Part shown: positions 14,330 to 24,041 of the stretch, piece after piece
Layout of the letters: each line of letters starts with the position of its first letter
Numbering within the stretch: position 1 is the stretch's first letter
Assembly (NCBI GenBank): GCA_947000775.1
Contig: CAMQGK010000466.1
Span: forward strand, 372,001-436,000
DNA: 64,000 nucleotides
Reading direction: 5' to 3'
Source of the DNA: Pterois miles
Lineage: Eukaryota > Chordata > Actinopteri > Perciformes > Scorpaenidae
The notes under the pieces: generated by a model
What the model was told of the DNA's origin: nothing
Databases searched by the model: none
Seen by the model: only the letters and a program-made list of their open reading frames with translations
Program-made: the position numbers and the translations under genes

Positions 14330-15025
14330 TATGATACTATTTTTTCATAGCAATTTATCATACTATACTATGACGTTATCAAGATATTTTCGATATACTT
14401 CACTATGGCTTTTTTAATGGCATTTTAGCGACATACTGTACTACGACGGGCTGCGCAGTGGTGCAGTGGTTATTATGTTATTTTATCGACATACTATACT
14501 GTGACTTTTTATCATGATATTTTTTACATACTATAGTATAATTTTTTTCATAGCAATTTTCATCATCTATATTATCACTTTTTATCATGTTATTTTCAAC
14601 ATACTATACTACGACTTTTTTTTCCATGCCATTTTACCGACATACTATACTATGATGTTTTATTACATTATTTTCAACATACTATACTATGACTTTTTTT
14701 AAAATGGCATTTTAGTGAATACTATATTAGGAGTTTTTTCATGGCATTTTATCAACATACTATACTATGACTTTTTATTGTGTTATTTTCAACATATACT
14801 GTGACTTTTTTTAAATGGCATTCTATTGACATACTGTACTGTGACTCTTTATCATGATATTTCTGACATACTATACTATGACTTTTTATCATGTTATTTT
14901 CAACATACTACATTGACTTTTTTCCTTGACAAATTTTTACATACTATACTACGACTTTTTTCATGGTACTTTATTGACTTTTTATCCTGATATTTTTGAC
15001 ATACTATGACTTTTTTCCATGGTAT

Positions 15026-15028
<3 letters not shown>
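14330..15028. repeat. Degenerate edge of the satellite
   Basis: The CATACTATACTATGAC core is still recognisable, but spacing is irregular and the second half of the unit is changed to forms such as ATCATGTTATTTTCAACATAC. Near 14446 there is a short GC-richer piece, GGGCTGCGCAGTGGTGCAG, that resembles a common fish interspersed-repeat fragment. The gradual decay is typical of the older edge of a tandem array. Confidence 0.8.

Positions 15029-15100
<72 letters not shown>
15029..15100. repeat. (CA)n microsatellite
   Basis: About 36 uninterrupted CA dinucleotides. The apparent ORFs through it on both strands (poly-HT and poly-CV) are repeat by-products. Confidence 0.99.
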
Positions 15101-15104
<4 letters not shown>

Positions 15105-15780
15105 AGTATGAATTTTTTCATGGTAATTTTTACTTGCATAATAGGACTTTTCATATCAGTGTCAATATTCACAATTGCACACAATGATTCACAAATATAT
15201 TTTGCAATTTTTATATATATGACTCTCCACATGACACAGAAAAGTTATCATTCACAAATAAATTTGATGCACACACAAATATGTCTTTTAAATAAATGTA
15301 AATATATATATTTACATTTTATATTTATTTATATATATATAAAAGTTTGTACAAGTTTTATTAAAAACATTTGACACAAAAACACCCCCCAAAAAAAACA
15401 AAACACAACAACACTCCTTATGAGCCAATTATACGAGCATTCGCCCACAAGGGTATGATTTACGTCATGCTCAGGGGGTGGAGTGAGGGTGGAAAACAGT
15501 AGCTGCATGGATGTATACAGAGGAAAGCTAGCTTTGTCAAAGCAGTTCGTGTGCATTAATTAAAACAAGACATATTTGTGTGCATCAGAAATATATTTGT
15601 GAACCTTGTTTTTAAGTGGATTCTTTTTACATTTATATACAATAACTTTTTTGTGTGCATTGAAAAAAATACTTTGGAGAGTAACAGTGAATATTGTGGA
15701 GAGAGTCATTTATATATAAATCAAAAAAATACATTTGTGAATTCTTCTGTGTGCATTCGTGAATATTGAGACTGATCTGA
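15101..15780. other. AT-rich spacer without a gene
   Basis: After a last unit-like piece this stretch has no satellite periodicity. It holds several short repeats of TTTGTGTGCAT and TTTGTGAA and an A/C-rich tract near 15375-15415. No exon-like frame with splice signals was seen. It may be an insertion that separates the array from its outlying units. Confidence 0.5.
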
Positions 15781-16455
15781 CCCCATATTTTTTCAACATA
15801 CTATGACTTTTTTGCATACAGTTTTGACATAATACACTATATACTACTACTTTTAATGGCATTTTTTCAACATACTATACTATGGCTTGTTTTTTTATGG
15901 TATTTCTGCAACATACATTACAACTTTGTTCATGTCATTTTTTGACATACTATGGCTTTTTTTTAATGCCAGCTTTGATTTTATTTAAGACTCCTACAGC
16001 ACTACTTTTTTCTGACTCTTTTAGAGCATAATATACTATATTTTCATGACATTTTCCTGATTTTATTTTTTATGGCATACTATACAGTGACTATTTAAAT
16101 GCATTTTTTACAGTATACTACACTATATTTTTATTTTTTTATATTATTAAAAAAATAAAAGTAAAAGTACATATTATATCATGACATTTTTTATGATTCA
16201 TTTATGGCATACTATACTATGAGATTTTTATTACCTTTTATGGTATACTATACTGTGACTATTTTAATTACATTTTTATGGCATACTACACTATATTTTT
16301 ATTTTTTTATAATATATTATATCATGACATTTTTTGTGATTCATTTAAGGCATATACCGTGAGATTTTTATTACCTTTTTATGGCATACTATAGGCTACT
16401 GTGACTTTTTTTATGACATTTTAATGAAATACTACATTATGAATTTTTTTATGAG
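15781..16455. repeat. Outlying, strongly diverged satellite units
   Basis: Repeated ATACTATACTATGA-like cores occur with ATGGCATTTT- and ACATTTTTTA-like second halves at irregular spacing. Two sub-blocks around 16090-16200 and 16250-16345 resemble each other. This looks like the oldest part of the array. Confidence 0.7.
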
Positions 16456-16523
16456 ACACTATACTTACTGAAACAATAATCAAAGTATGAAGACAATATT
16501 TTGCTTCGCTGGTGTTTCCTTAC

Positions 16524-16619
16524 TCTGAGTTCGTCCAGCATCTGCTGCTTGTCTTTGAGGTAGCTGAGCTGCTTCCGATAAGCCTCACTGTAGTTTTCCA
16601 GCTGATCCTCCAGCATTTT
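16524..16619 (-). CDS. Third coding exon, unidentified coiled-coil gene
   Basis: Thirty-two full codons lie between the acceptor CTGTCCTCCAG and the donor AGA|GTAAGG. The exon is rich in K, E, Q, L and D with leucines spaced as in a coiled coil. It is the best supported of the three exons. Confidence 0.65.
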
Positions 16620-17105
16620 CTGGAGGACAGAGAGGTTTAAAAAAACACATTACAGACATGCAATCAATCATTCATATAGTGTTTTTCAGGTCCACCTATC
16701 CTCACCTTGATGTCCTCATCTCCATCCAGGCTGCTGCTCCTCCTCCAACACCTTGTGTCTTTTCTCTGAGAACCAACAAAGAAGAAAAATGAGCTTGTTA
16801 AATGGACTGTACGTCAGTTTCAGGTATTCTGAAGTTATGGACATCTAGGATAATAATATTTTTAGGAAGTATAAATCACACTGAATGATGTTTTAATGTC
16901 CATGTCTATTAGAGACTATATCCTATAGTTTCATGCAATTTCAAGAAGTTCAATTCAAAATATTTTTTACTCTTTCAGTATTCAACAACATTGAACACAA
17001 CACAGCTGGTAATGGGAAAAAAATATCCTACCTCAGAAATTCAGCACAGAGATGTACTCTCAGTTGGTCAGTATAACGTTCCTCTTCTTCCCAGCTGTCG
17101 TCCAT
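16524..17105 (-). CDS. N-terminal part of an unidentified, possibly ciliary, coiled-coil protein
   Basis: Three minus-strand coding exons join in phase: 17032-17105 (ATG at 17105-17103), 16706-16763 and 16524-16619. They encode 76 residues. The protein begins MDDSWEEEERYTDQL (acidic), passes through a Ser/Asp stretch SSSLDGDEDIK, and enters a charged helical segment MLEDQLENYSEAYRKQLSYL with heptad-like spacing that suggests a coiled coil. The ATG is preceded by an acceptor (ends at 17119), so at least one 5' UTR exon lies upstream. An RFX X-box-like motif at 17360-17372 suggests a gene used in ciliated cells (inference). No continuation is visible: any further exon would lie beyond the satellite, making an intron of about 16 kb or more. 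Caution: in the second exon another frame reads KRHKVLEEEQQ, which looks more protein-like, so an indel or different splice choice cannot be excluded. I do not recognise the gene. Confidence 0.55.
16706..16763 (-). CDS. Second coding exon, unidentified coiled-coil gene
   Basis: The acceptor chosen is CTCAGAG, the second AG, because it keeps the frame open. The donor is AAG|GTGAGG. The exon runs from phase 2 to phase 0 with 19 full codons. Using the first AG would break the frame. Confidence 0.5.
17032..17105 (-). CDS. First coding exon, unidentified coiled-coil gene
   Basis: The acceptor CTTTTAG lies just upstream of base 17118 on the minus strand. The ATG is at 17105, with 24 codons plus two bases, then the donor GAG|GTAGGA. 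It encodes the acidic MDDSWEEEERYTDQL start. Confidence 0.55.
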
Positions 17106-17359
17106 TGAGGCCAAATATCTAAAAGCATGTGACAAATACAAGCACCTATCTTAACATGCAACACAACAAACAGCTTAAGGAAAAAAAAAAAAAAAAACAT
17201 ACAATAAAACACCTTTATAGAAGTAGAGAATTGTACAACGTTCATGTCATGACCGGTGCTATTCACATGCCGCGTCTTCACATGTGGAAAACGCCAGCTG
17301 TGCTGCTTTCATCTCTTTATCCAAGGTGCTTTAGAGGCTGCGCTACTGTCACACCTGCC

Positions 17360-17372
17360 GTTACTAAGCAAC
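17360..17372. promoter_or_regulatory. RFX X-box-like motif
   Basis: GTTACTAAGCAAC matches the RFX binding pattern of two half sites (GTNRCC and RGYAAC, 0-3 bp apart), with one mismatch in the left half. It lies about 240 bp upstream of the first mapped exon of the minus-strand coiled-coil gene, in a locally more GC-rich stretch. RFX factors drive many cilium genes. Confidence 0.5.
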
Positions 17373-17519
17373 CAAAACCTGGGCTCTATGATGATGAAGT
17401 TGCAGTACTTTATCAGTAAAAGCCGCACAGACTAAACTAAACAAGTTAAAACAAAGATTAATCGTTTTCCATCACCGCTGATCGCTCACAGTAGCTTGAT
17501 TTCTCTGTGTCAGTTTGTC

Positions 17520-17632
17520 TGTTGTATGTTTGACTGTTCTGGGCTGCCATAGAAACATGACAGCTGTGAAGAGGACCCACTCGCTATGTAGATATACATA
17601 AATGCCTCATTCTAAGGTAAGACACTTCCTTT
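17520..17632. mobile_element. Fragment of an interspersed repeat shared with 47815-47925
   Basis: TTCTGGGCTGCCATAG, GAGGACCCACTCGC, TATGTAGATATA and CTCATTCTAAGGTAA recur in the same order at about 47837-47925. This copy is partial; the longer one is at 47477-48020. It has no coding content. Confidence 0.7.
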
Positions 17633-19954
17633 CACTTAGTTCACAGAAGAGCTGTTTAAATTAAATATTAGCCGAAATGAAACGTTTCTGTAGAGAGTCA
17701 TCCAAAGTCACATTTGATTTGGGAGCAACATCTGTGTAACACGGAATCCAGATCTGTTAAATAATAAAATATAAATATATTAACAGTGTCTGGCAGTCAA
17801 CCCCAGTGTGTATTTCTGAAACAATGGGCCATCAGATAGTAGTCGCCTGTGTGTGTGATGTTATTGGTTACATGTGAGGCGCTTCAGGGTAGAGATCCGT
17901 TCACACTGATGTCAGATATGGTTAAATATGTATGTGAACAGTCGAGGCAGAACGATCAGATCAGGGCAAAAAAAAATAAATAAAAATAAGTCCTGTATTG
18001 TGAACGTTGAAGTGCTCATGCACAGATGGTGTTGATTTCCTCTGACAATAACAGTTGGAAAACTACAACAAAATCATTGTAAAATGCCAAGACCCTTCTC
18101 ACAACATCAAGTTTTTGCCTCTGTGTCACTGAAAGGTTATTTATGTCTCAAATTGACTTGATTTCATTTATGAGGGTTATACTTGACATATTATAGTCCC
18201 AGTACTTTATACCTTAGTATAGCTAACTAACTACTAACTACTCACAAAATATGATTATGAAAAGTATTTTTTAAATTAAGAGTAACTGTACACAACAGTT
18301 GCCAAAGCTAACCTAGGCCTACATATTTTTTACTTAAAGGAGAACAACAGACATTATTAAAACATTGATATTATTCTGGAAGCTATAACATGATGGAAAA
18401 AATACTGGACAGTGAAAGAAGTAAGAATGGTATGACGCAGTTTCCCTGTCTTATAGGTGTTAACTGTTAACATAAAATACATTCAGAGAGTGACAGCATA
18501 TTTATTTCTATTGCAAATGTTGAAATGCAATAACCCACTCAGAGTTACTGTTTACCGTGATGACGCTGCCACATTGTGGTTTCCTGGCATAGCCACATAA
18601 TATGTACACACGAGTGAGATGAGGTATTTGTTTTTTATATAGTCTCCAGAATAATATCTATTTTAAAAATGTCTGCTTTTTCTCTTTAATATTCTTCATA
18701 CAATAATAACACTGAATAAAAAGGTTGAACTTAATTTCATTTTGAATTTTTATAATTTACCAATTCGTTCAATTGCTAGTGCAATGCCCATTCAAAACAT
18801 GGCTGCTTGACTTGTGACTGTCAGACACTGTGAATTTCTCCACTGTGGGACTAATAAAGGAATATCTTATCTTATCTCGTAATAACAATCAGAGCCTGTC
18901 ATGGCAAAAACAAGCACTCTTAGTGGGAGTAAATGACGGTCCAGCATGCCCAGTATGATTACACTGCAGCCCATGATCAGCTGTCATCTACGGCGCTCTG
19001 GCTCAATACTGGACCAATTTTAGAAATAGCTGTCCCTATTAGTCCATTAGACATAAAAACATAACAAATAGGTTCTATTCCTTTCTTAACTTAAGTTTCA
19101 AAGACAGGAAAAACACTATGTTCATATAACAGAAGCAGTTTCTAATGTCATGGCTGTGTCCTATACTATCTCACATCACAAGTCTCCCATACAGTCTCCC
19201 ATATTTCTCCCGATTTATGGCAAATGTTCATGCCTTTTTTTTCTTTTTCGTTATCTCAACCTCTTTCTGGCACCGTACACCATGTAAAAGCCCTACTGTT
19301 TCTTCATGGCCAACAATACAGCTAAAACCTAATGTTTCCTGGGGGAAGAAAGCTGCTCGTCGTTTGAACCAAAGAGTATAGGAGCATGCAAATGAAACTT
19401 CTGTGTTTTTTTGACAACCACTGCTGCCATTTTGGACTGACAACGTTTAAAATATTTTATTGTTCTACATAAGACATTTCGATACAATATGACAGTAGAG
19501 TAGAAGTTATTTTGTTTTACTTTTTCAATGCACTTTAGTCGCTTTCAGTCCAAAATGGCGGAAACGTAATAAAACCTCAAGTTGTGCTTTGCTCGATGCA
19601 GCAAAAAGCCGCTGTGGCAGAGTCAAAGTCTTTGGAGTTACAAGTGTAAGTTACAAGTTATTAAGGCTATTATTAAGTTAAGGCTATTTTTTTAACTCAC
19701 TTTTGATGGTTCGATGGATTTGTAGGCTGGTGTTTGCTTGAGGTTGATGTTGATGAGTCGGGTGATTGAACGCAGGCTCAAATAAACAAACAATTCCCCC
19801 CAGAACAGCATGAAAATAATCAAACAAATCAATATATCTCGGTTTCTTAAGTTACGTTCGCGTTTAAGTTTAGGATTAAGGTCACGGTTGAGAAAGTGTA
19901 ACTCGTTTGGCGTCTTTCCACCATGTTTTCCACGCACCTGAACCTGGTTCCGCT
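17633..19954. other. Intergenic region, no gene recognised
   Basis: AT-rich unique-looking sequence. A minus-strand frame at 19692-19937 has a hydrophobic stretch (ICLIIFMLFWGELFVYLSL) and ends at a good donor (AAAA|GTGAGT). It has no in-frame ATG and I cannot find partner exons, so I do not call a gene. The only clear element is the LINE tail at 18825-18882. Confidence 0.5.
18825..18882 (+). mobile_element. 3' tail of a fish non-LTR retrotransposon
   Basis: GTGAATTTCTCCACTGTGGG followed by ACTAATAAAGGAATATC and (TTATC)n is a tail shared with the copies at 39434-39490 and, more loosely, 39862-39900. Repeating 3' ends of this kind belong to LINEs and the SINEs that borrow their tails. Confidence 0.65.
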
Positions 19955-20062
19955 AATCAGCTCGTCTTCCGTCTCTTCGTCTTCTTCTTTAGTGTTAATT
20001 ACCGGCTGGCAAATTATCTTAGAGGCGCATTACCGCCACCACCTGGCTGGAGTATGCCAAGC
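19955..20062. mobile_element. Interspersed repeat fragment
   Basis: TCTTCTTCTTTAGTG, followed by a CGGCTGGCAAAT-like stretch and GCATTACCGCCACCACCTGG, resembles a dispersed fish repeat I have seen repeatedly; the family name is not certain. It directly precedes the pentanucleotide microsatellite. Confidence 0.45.
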
Positions 20063-20070
20063 GATTTGCA

Positions 20071-20188
20071 GTAAAATAAAATAAAATAAAATAAAATAAA
20101 ATAAAATAAAATAAAATAAAATAAAATAAAATAAAATTAAATTAAATTAAATTAAATTAAATTAAATTAAATTAAATTAAATTAAATT
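20071..20188. repeat. (TAAAA)n / (TTAAA)n compound microsatellite
   Basis: About thirteen TAAAA repeats change, by one substitution per unit, into about eleven TTAAA repeats. Confidence 0.98.
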
Positions 20189-20750
20189 ATGTATGTCAAT
20201 TATGAATGTATGGTTGAGACCTGTATGACCTTTTCTCATACATGTGATGATATTTCATCCCTTTGACTTCCAACCCATCGTCCTTCCAGCAACAAAGGGA
20301 AAAAAGGCTCTGATGGGTGAAAACTGATAAGAGATGTAAATAAAATTAGTGTCCAATTTTAACATTGAAAGAGGAGATATTTTTTTGAAATACTGAACTC
20401 AAGAGGGTTCATTGGAGCAAAAATTGTATTTTTATACCTCCCCAAAAGGGATGAAAAATGTTATTATTAACACATTTTGCTTTACTACACTACCACACAG
20501 TTTCTTAATCAGTGTGATGGCCTGAACTGTGCCATCATGCCATGTATATTACCTTGAGTAAATCTAACTTAAGTTAAAAAAAAAGGGGTCTATGTGAAAT
20601 TTCCACCATAACAACTTTGTATTTAAAAGCATGTACTTTTATAATAACATTTCAAGTGAGGGCACCTGTCAATGAGAAACTGAAATACAGTATATCCTTC
20701 AAAACATTGTTAGCAATGTTTGCATATGACTACTACACACACTTTTATTC
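20189..20750. other. Intergenic, nothing recognised
   Basis: AT-rich sequence upstream of the golga7 promoter with no ORF, repeat unit or conserved motif that I can name. Confidence 0.5.
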
Positions 20751-20763
20751 TGAAAACAACAGG

Positions 20764-20771
20764 CCGGAAGT
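20764..20771 (+). promoter_or_regulatory. ETS/GABP-like site at the golga7 promoter
   Basis: CCGGAAGT is a perfect ETS core, 69 bp upstream of the golga7 start codon, just before a GC-richer stretch that is probably 5' UTR. There is no TATA box, as expected of a housekeeping promoter. Confidence 0.5.
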
Positions 20772-20839
20772 CTCGTTGGGCTGGCGAAGCTGGTAGAGGC
20801 GTAGCCAGATGCTCAGCAGCTACAGGGGAAACGTCCACT

Positions 20840-20848
20840 ATGGCTGAG
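20840..20848 (+). CDS. golga7: golga7 coding exon 1
   Basis: ATG GCT GAG followed by the donor GTAGGG. It supplies only three codons and is too short for ORF detection. The MAETHS start after splicing fits the family. Confidence 0.9.
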
Positions 20849-22533
20849 GTAGGGTTTTATAGATTGACATATAATTTGATGCCTAAATATTAAACATGTC
20901 TCCGGTGATTTATCGATCTGGATGATGATAAAAGTTAACATTGCCGTGATTTCCAGCGGCGTTGGTGGGTCACCAATCGTAAGCTAACGTGTTATTAGCT
21001 TGCTAGCTAACGGTACCCAGTAAGCCGATCGAAGTATTTAATGTTATTATAGAATATTATATTGTATTATTTTGTCATAATATCCTATAGTAGATCACAA
21101 CAGTGTCAATATCGCCTTGTCCAGCATCATCATGTGCGGTAATTGTCATCGGATTAGAGTAATACATACTCAAAGATATTAGATGTTGTCGAATCTGTTA
21201 GCATGCTAACAGCGTTAGCTCATACTGTATAAGTCAGTTGCTGTGTTAGGTGCTACTGATCCAACCCCTCAGACAGATATTCTTCATGAAAGACAGCGGC
21301 CTAATTTTTATTTATTTTTGTCTAGACTCACAGTTTACAGGACCTCCAGCAGCCAGCTGTCTCCTCAAAAGTGTTCATCCAGAGAGACTACAGCTCAGGA
21401 ACCATCTCCAAGTTCCAGACCAAGTTCCCCTCTGAACTAGAGTCAAGGGTATGTACAGTGTTTACATGGATGTTATGTTTGTTGATGTGTTATATCATTT
21501 TATGATGACATAACAAGGTTGTGTGTAATATCTAAACCGTTTGTGTGGTTTCAGCTTGATAAGCAGCAGTTTGAGGAAACCATCCAGACTCTCAACAACT
21601 TGTATGCAGAGGCAGAGAAACTAGGGGGGAAGTCTTATTTGGAGGGCTGCCTGGCTTGTCTAACTGCCTATACAATATTCCTCTGTATGGAGACACACTA
21701 TGAAAAGGTAAAACTGCTTCTATCAGCTCATATTTTTGTCTCTGGTGGAATGGACAGAGCTACACAACAGTGTATATCTTAAATTAACATGCTGCTGTAT
21801 GTCTCTCTGTGTGCAGGTGTTGAAGAAGATTTCAAGGTACATTAAGGACCAAAATGAGAAGATATATGCTCCCAGGGGCCTGCTGTTGACTGACCCTATA
21901 GAGCGAGGCCTCAGAGTTGTATCCTTCACCTGACATATGGCAGTTAACAGTGGTGTACAAAACTATTGAAGATATGCTGATCTAAAATTAGGCTTACTGA
22001 TTAGCTGACTTATAATGTAAGTAATGTTTTCTCAGCCTTAGAGAAATATGGCACTTAATTCCATCAGTCCAACCATCCATCCATTATCTATTAATTATAT
22101 AATAATTGACATAACCTGCATATCTTGCAGTGGGAGGAAGCTGGACAACCTGGAAAATAAATATAAATATAAATAAACATAGCTGGTGTGACCTTGTGTA
22201 TGCTAAGGAAAGTACATATTTGTTAATTTTATAAGAAAATGGGGGAGTCTGATTGCTCACTGGTAGAGCGGGAGCCCCGTGTACCAAGGTTGAGTCCTAA
22301 CTACAGTAACCCTAGATTCAAATTCAACCTGCAGCCCTTTACTGCTTGTCACCCCCTCTCTTTCTCCACAGCTGTCACTGTCTCTATCAAATAAATGTAA
22401 AAACCCAAAAAAATTATTTAGAAAAAAAATATTTAAAAAATGTGCATATAGCATTGTGTATTTTCCTTAACTTGCTATCATCTAGGTTGAAATTACCATC
22501 TTTGAAGACAGAAGTATTGGTTCTGGAAGATAA
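20840..22533 (+). CDS. golga7: Golgin A7 (GCP16), palmitoyltransferase accessory subunit
   Basis: Five coding exons (20840-20848, 21326-21448, 21555-21707, 21817-21918, 22486-22533) join in frame with all introns in phase 0 to give 144 residues, close to the 137 of human GOLGA7. The protein is almost wholly the conserved domain: KVFIQRDYSSGT near residue 18, TLNNLYAEAEKLGG near 56, YLEGCLACLTAYTIFLCME near 72, and a C-terminus reading VEITIFEDRSIGSGR. Cys76 and Cys79 match the palmitoylated cysteines known in the family. GOLGA7 binds ZDHHC9 at the Golgi and is needed for palmitoylation of H- and N-Ras. It lacks the Gly/Ser-rich tail of GOLGA7B, so golga7 is the better name. The start is the ATG in ACGTCCACTATGG; exon 1 supplies only MAE. 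Confidence 0.96.
21326..21448 (+). CDS. golga7: golga7 coding exon 2
   Basis: Acceptor TTTGTCTAG, 41 codons, donor AGG|GTATGT. Carries the KVFIQRDYSSGT core. Confidence 0.96.
21555..21707 (+). CDS. golga7: golga7 coding exon 3
   Basis: Acceptor TGGTTTCAG, 51 codons, donor AAG|GTAAAA. Carries the Cys-x-x-Cys palmitoylation site and the hydrophobic helix around it. Confidence 0.97.
21817..21918 (+). CDS. golga7: golga7 coding exon 4
   Basis: Acceptor CTGTGTGCAG, 34 codons (VLKKISRYIKDQNEKIYAPR and onward), donor GTT|GTATCC, which is weaker than the others. Confidence 0.95.
22082..22165. mobile_element. Interspersed repeat fragment in golga7 intron 4
   Basis: CATTATCTATTAATTATATA ... AGTGGGAGGAAGCTGGACAA resembles a dispersed fish repeat. 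It lies directly upstream of the SINE-like element. Confidence 0.4.
22238..22440 (+). mobile_element. tRNA-derived SINE in golga7 intron 4
   Basis: A box A-like GCTCACTGGTAGAGCGGG and a box B-like GGTTGAGTCCT lie about 30 bp apart, followed by a body (CCTGCAGCCCTTTACTGC), an AAATAAATG motif and an A-rich tail. This is the structure of a tRNA-derived SINE, plus strand. Confidence 0.7.
22486..22533 (+). CDS. golga7: golga7 coding exon 5 and stop
   Basis: Acceptor TATCATCTAG, 15 codons and TAA at 22531-22533. Encodes VEITIFEDRSIGSGR, the conserved C-terminus. Confidence 0.95.
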   Translation, partial: VEITIFEDRSIGSGR

Positions 22534-23720
22534 AGGACCTTGGGGTATGAAGTCCTTCTGGTGTATTTTAAATAAAGAGTCAGGTCCACTAGAAACATTT
22601 TGGGTGCTCCAAATTAATATCTTTACCCATTAACAAGAAATAAGGATTTTAATAAGGGATTTTCCCAAAACGTCAGCCATGAAACTTGTTTTTTTAGATG
22701 CAGCCAAATTGATCTCTGATCACTTTTATTTCCAGCATTTCATAGTGAGCGCTCATTTAAGCAGGACATTAACTACCATCTAGGAGTCACAACATAAAAG
22801 AACTCTGTACCCATTGCTTATTCTTAATGCTAACAGAATCTTCTTCTTTCTTTCTACTGCTCTGTATAGGCTGATGACTTGGACCAGATACTCTTCATCA
22901 TGTCAGGCAGCACATATTCAGATGTCTGCTTCTCCTGAATGGATGTATATATAATTTTTATCTGATCCTTTTCTCTGTTATTTATAAGTATTCTACTGTC
23001 TGCCTATCCTTATATGTGTAAATGTGTTTTCATGTCTTTTTATACATGCAGTGATGTATAAATCATATCCTAGTTGAACAAAAGTCTTTATGAACTGTGC
23101 CATGGTGTTAAATACAACTTTTTGACCATGGTAAATTTAAGTGATTTAACTCGTTTATGTTTTTGCAAATTATATAAAGTCAAATAACGTGTCTGCTAAG
23201 GACTGTTATAAGAAATAAGAGTTGTTGGCACAGTCTATAAACAGTAATCCTGTTATGGGCAGTGCTCCACAGTATTAACATGAAACACGTTGGAGCCTTT
23301 CTTGAGGCAAATGTTTTCTTATCCGTGCATGACTCTTTTTTTTTTTTTTTTAATAACATGCACACTGCAAGTTCTGAACTGGATTTTTTAATTATTTGTG
23401 ACTGAAGATAGAGCATGTTTACTGTTTACAAGTCCATCACAAAATAACAGTGTGACGTAGTGTATTTTGAGAAATGTCCCTCTCTGTGTCACAGAATCTC
23501 CCAAATTATATTCAACAGTGCTGTTACATGTTTCTCATAATATTCACCATCTATACTGTGAATGCCATCCTCTTTTTCATTATCACCAAACACCACAAAA
23601 ACCTTAAACACTCAACTCCACAGATGATCGCTATTTGTTGATGTTTGATACAGCCGGTGTACTTTTCTTACAAATAATGTTCTGTTTTATCTAAATAAAT
23701 AGCCTATTCCTGAAATATGT
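22534..23720 (+). other. golga7: golga7 3' UTR
   Basis: The stop at 22533 is followed by two possible poly(A) signals, AATAAA at 22571-22576 (very near) and at 23694-23699. The second would give a UTR of about 1.2 kb, more typical of the gene. There is no other gene in this stretch. Confidence 0.6.
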
Positions 23721-23829
23721 ATAGCTTCTTGTGTTTGACTTTATTTCAAATAAGAGAGTGTATAAGACTTTGAAGAAAATAAGCTGTAGTAATTTGTTTG
23801 GGCAATGGGTTAAACAAATGGTATTTGTT

Positions 23830-23965
23830 TAGAATAATTATATCGTTAACACATTTATTTTAACGGCACTAATTTATTTAACGCAACTTGCGATTTTTAT
23901 GTTGTTAAGGGCTCAATTTTAATGCTGAAGGTACTGGCATCATATAAAACTAGAAAACCTAAGGG
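23830..23965 (+). mobile_element. Internal fragment of the MITE family also at 24042 and 39068
   Basis: CTAATTTATTTAACGCAACT ... GGGCTCAATTTTAATG ... CTGGCATCATATAAAACTAG matches the corresponding part of the next two copies. Both ends are missing. Confidence 0.7.
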
Positions 23966-24041
23966 CATGTAAGGCTTGTTGTTTTTAGCCTGTATTTAAA
24001 CACTTAGGGGAATTTATTGGTGGTTATGTAGAATAAAAAAC

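Larger units (their letters stand above)
620..14330. repeat. Giant AT-rich satellite array, unit about 37 bp
   Basis: Several hundred head-to-tail copies of a unit of about 37 bp fill this stretch. The common form joins CATACTATACTATGAC, a run of six T, CATG, the palindrome GAAAATTTTC and a final GA. Recurrent variants end in CCACATAC, AACATAC or GGCAACATAC; another carries GTGAAATTTGTCGGAATAC; another replaces TATGAC with TATGTC or TAGGAT. The variants recur in the same order in several places, so blocks larger than one unit have been duplicated. Copies are all in one orientation apart from a short inverted piece near 13256. No gene lies inside. Long open frames rich in F, Y, H and I (for example at 1403-1705, 6078-6443 and 12710-13021) arise because 37 is not a multiple of three and variant units lose the TGA stop. 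Confidence 0.97.

Noticed and set aside
620..14330. CRISPR-like array (regular repeat spacing)
   Set aside because: There are no unique spacers between conserved repeats; the whole unit is repeated, and the surroundings are vertebrate genes.
15006..15374. 122-codon ORF with poly-HT and the opposite poly-CV ORF
   Set aside because: Created by the (CA)n tract.
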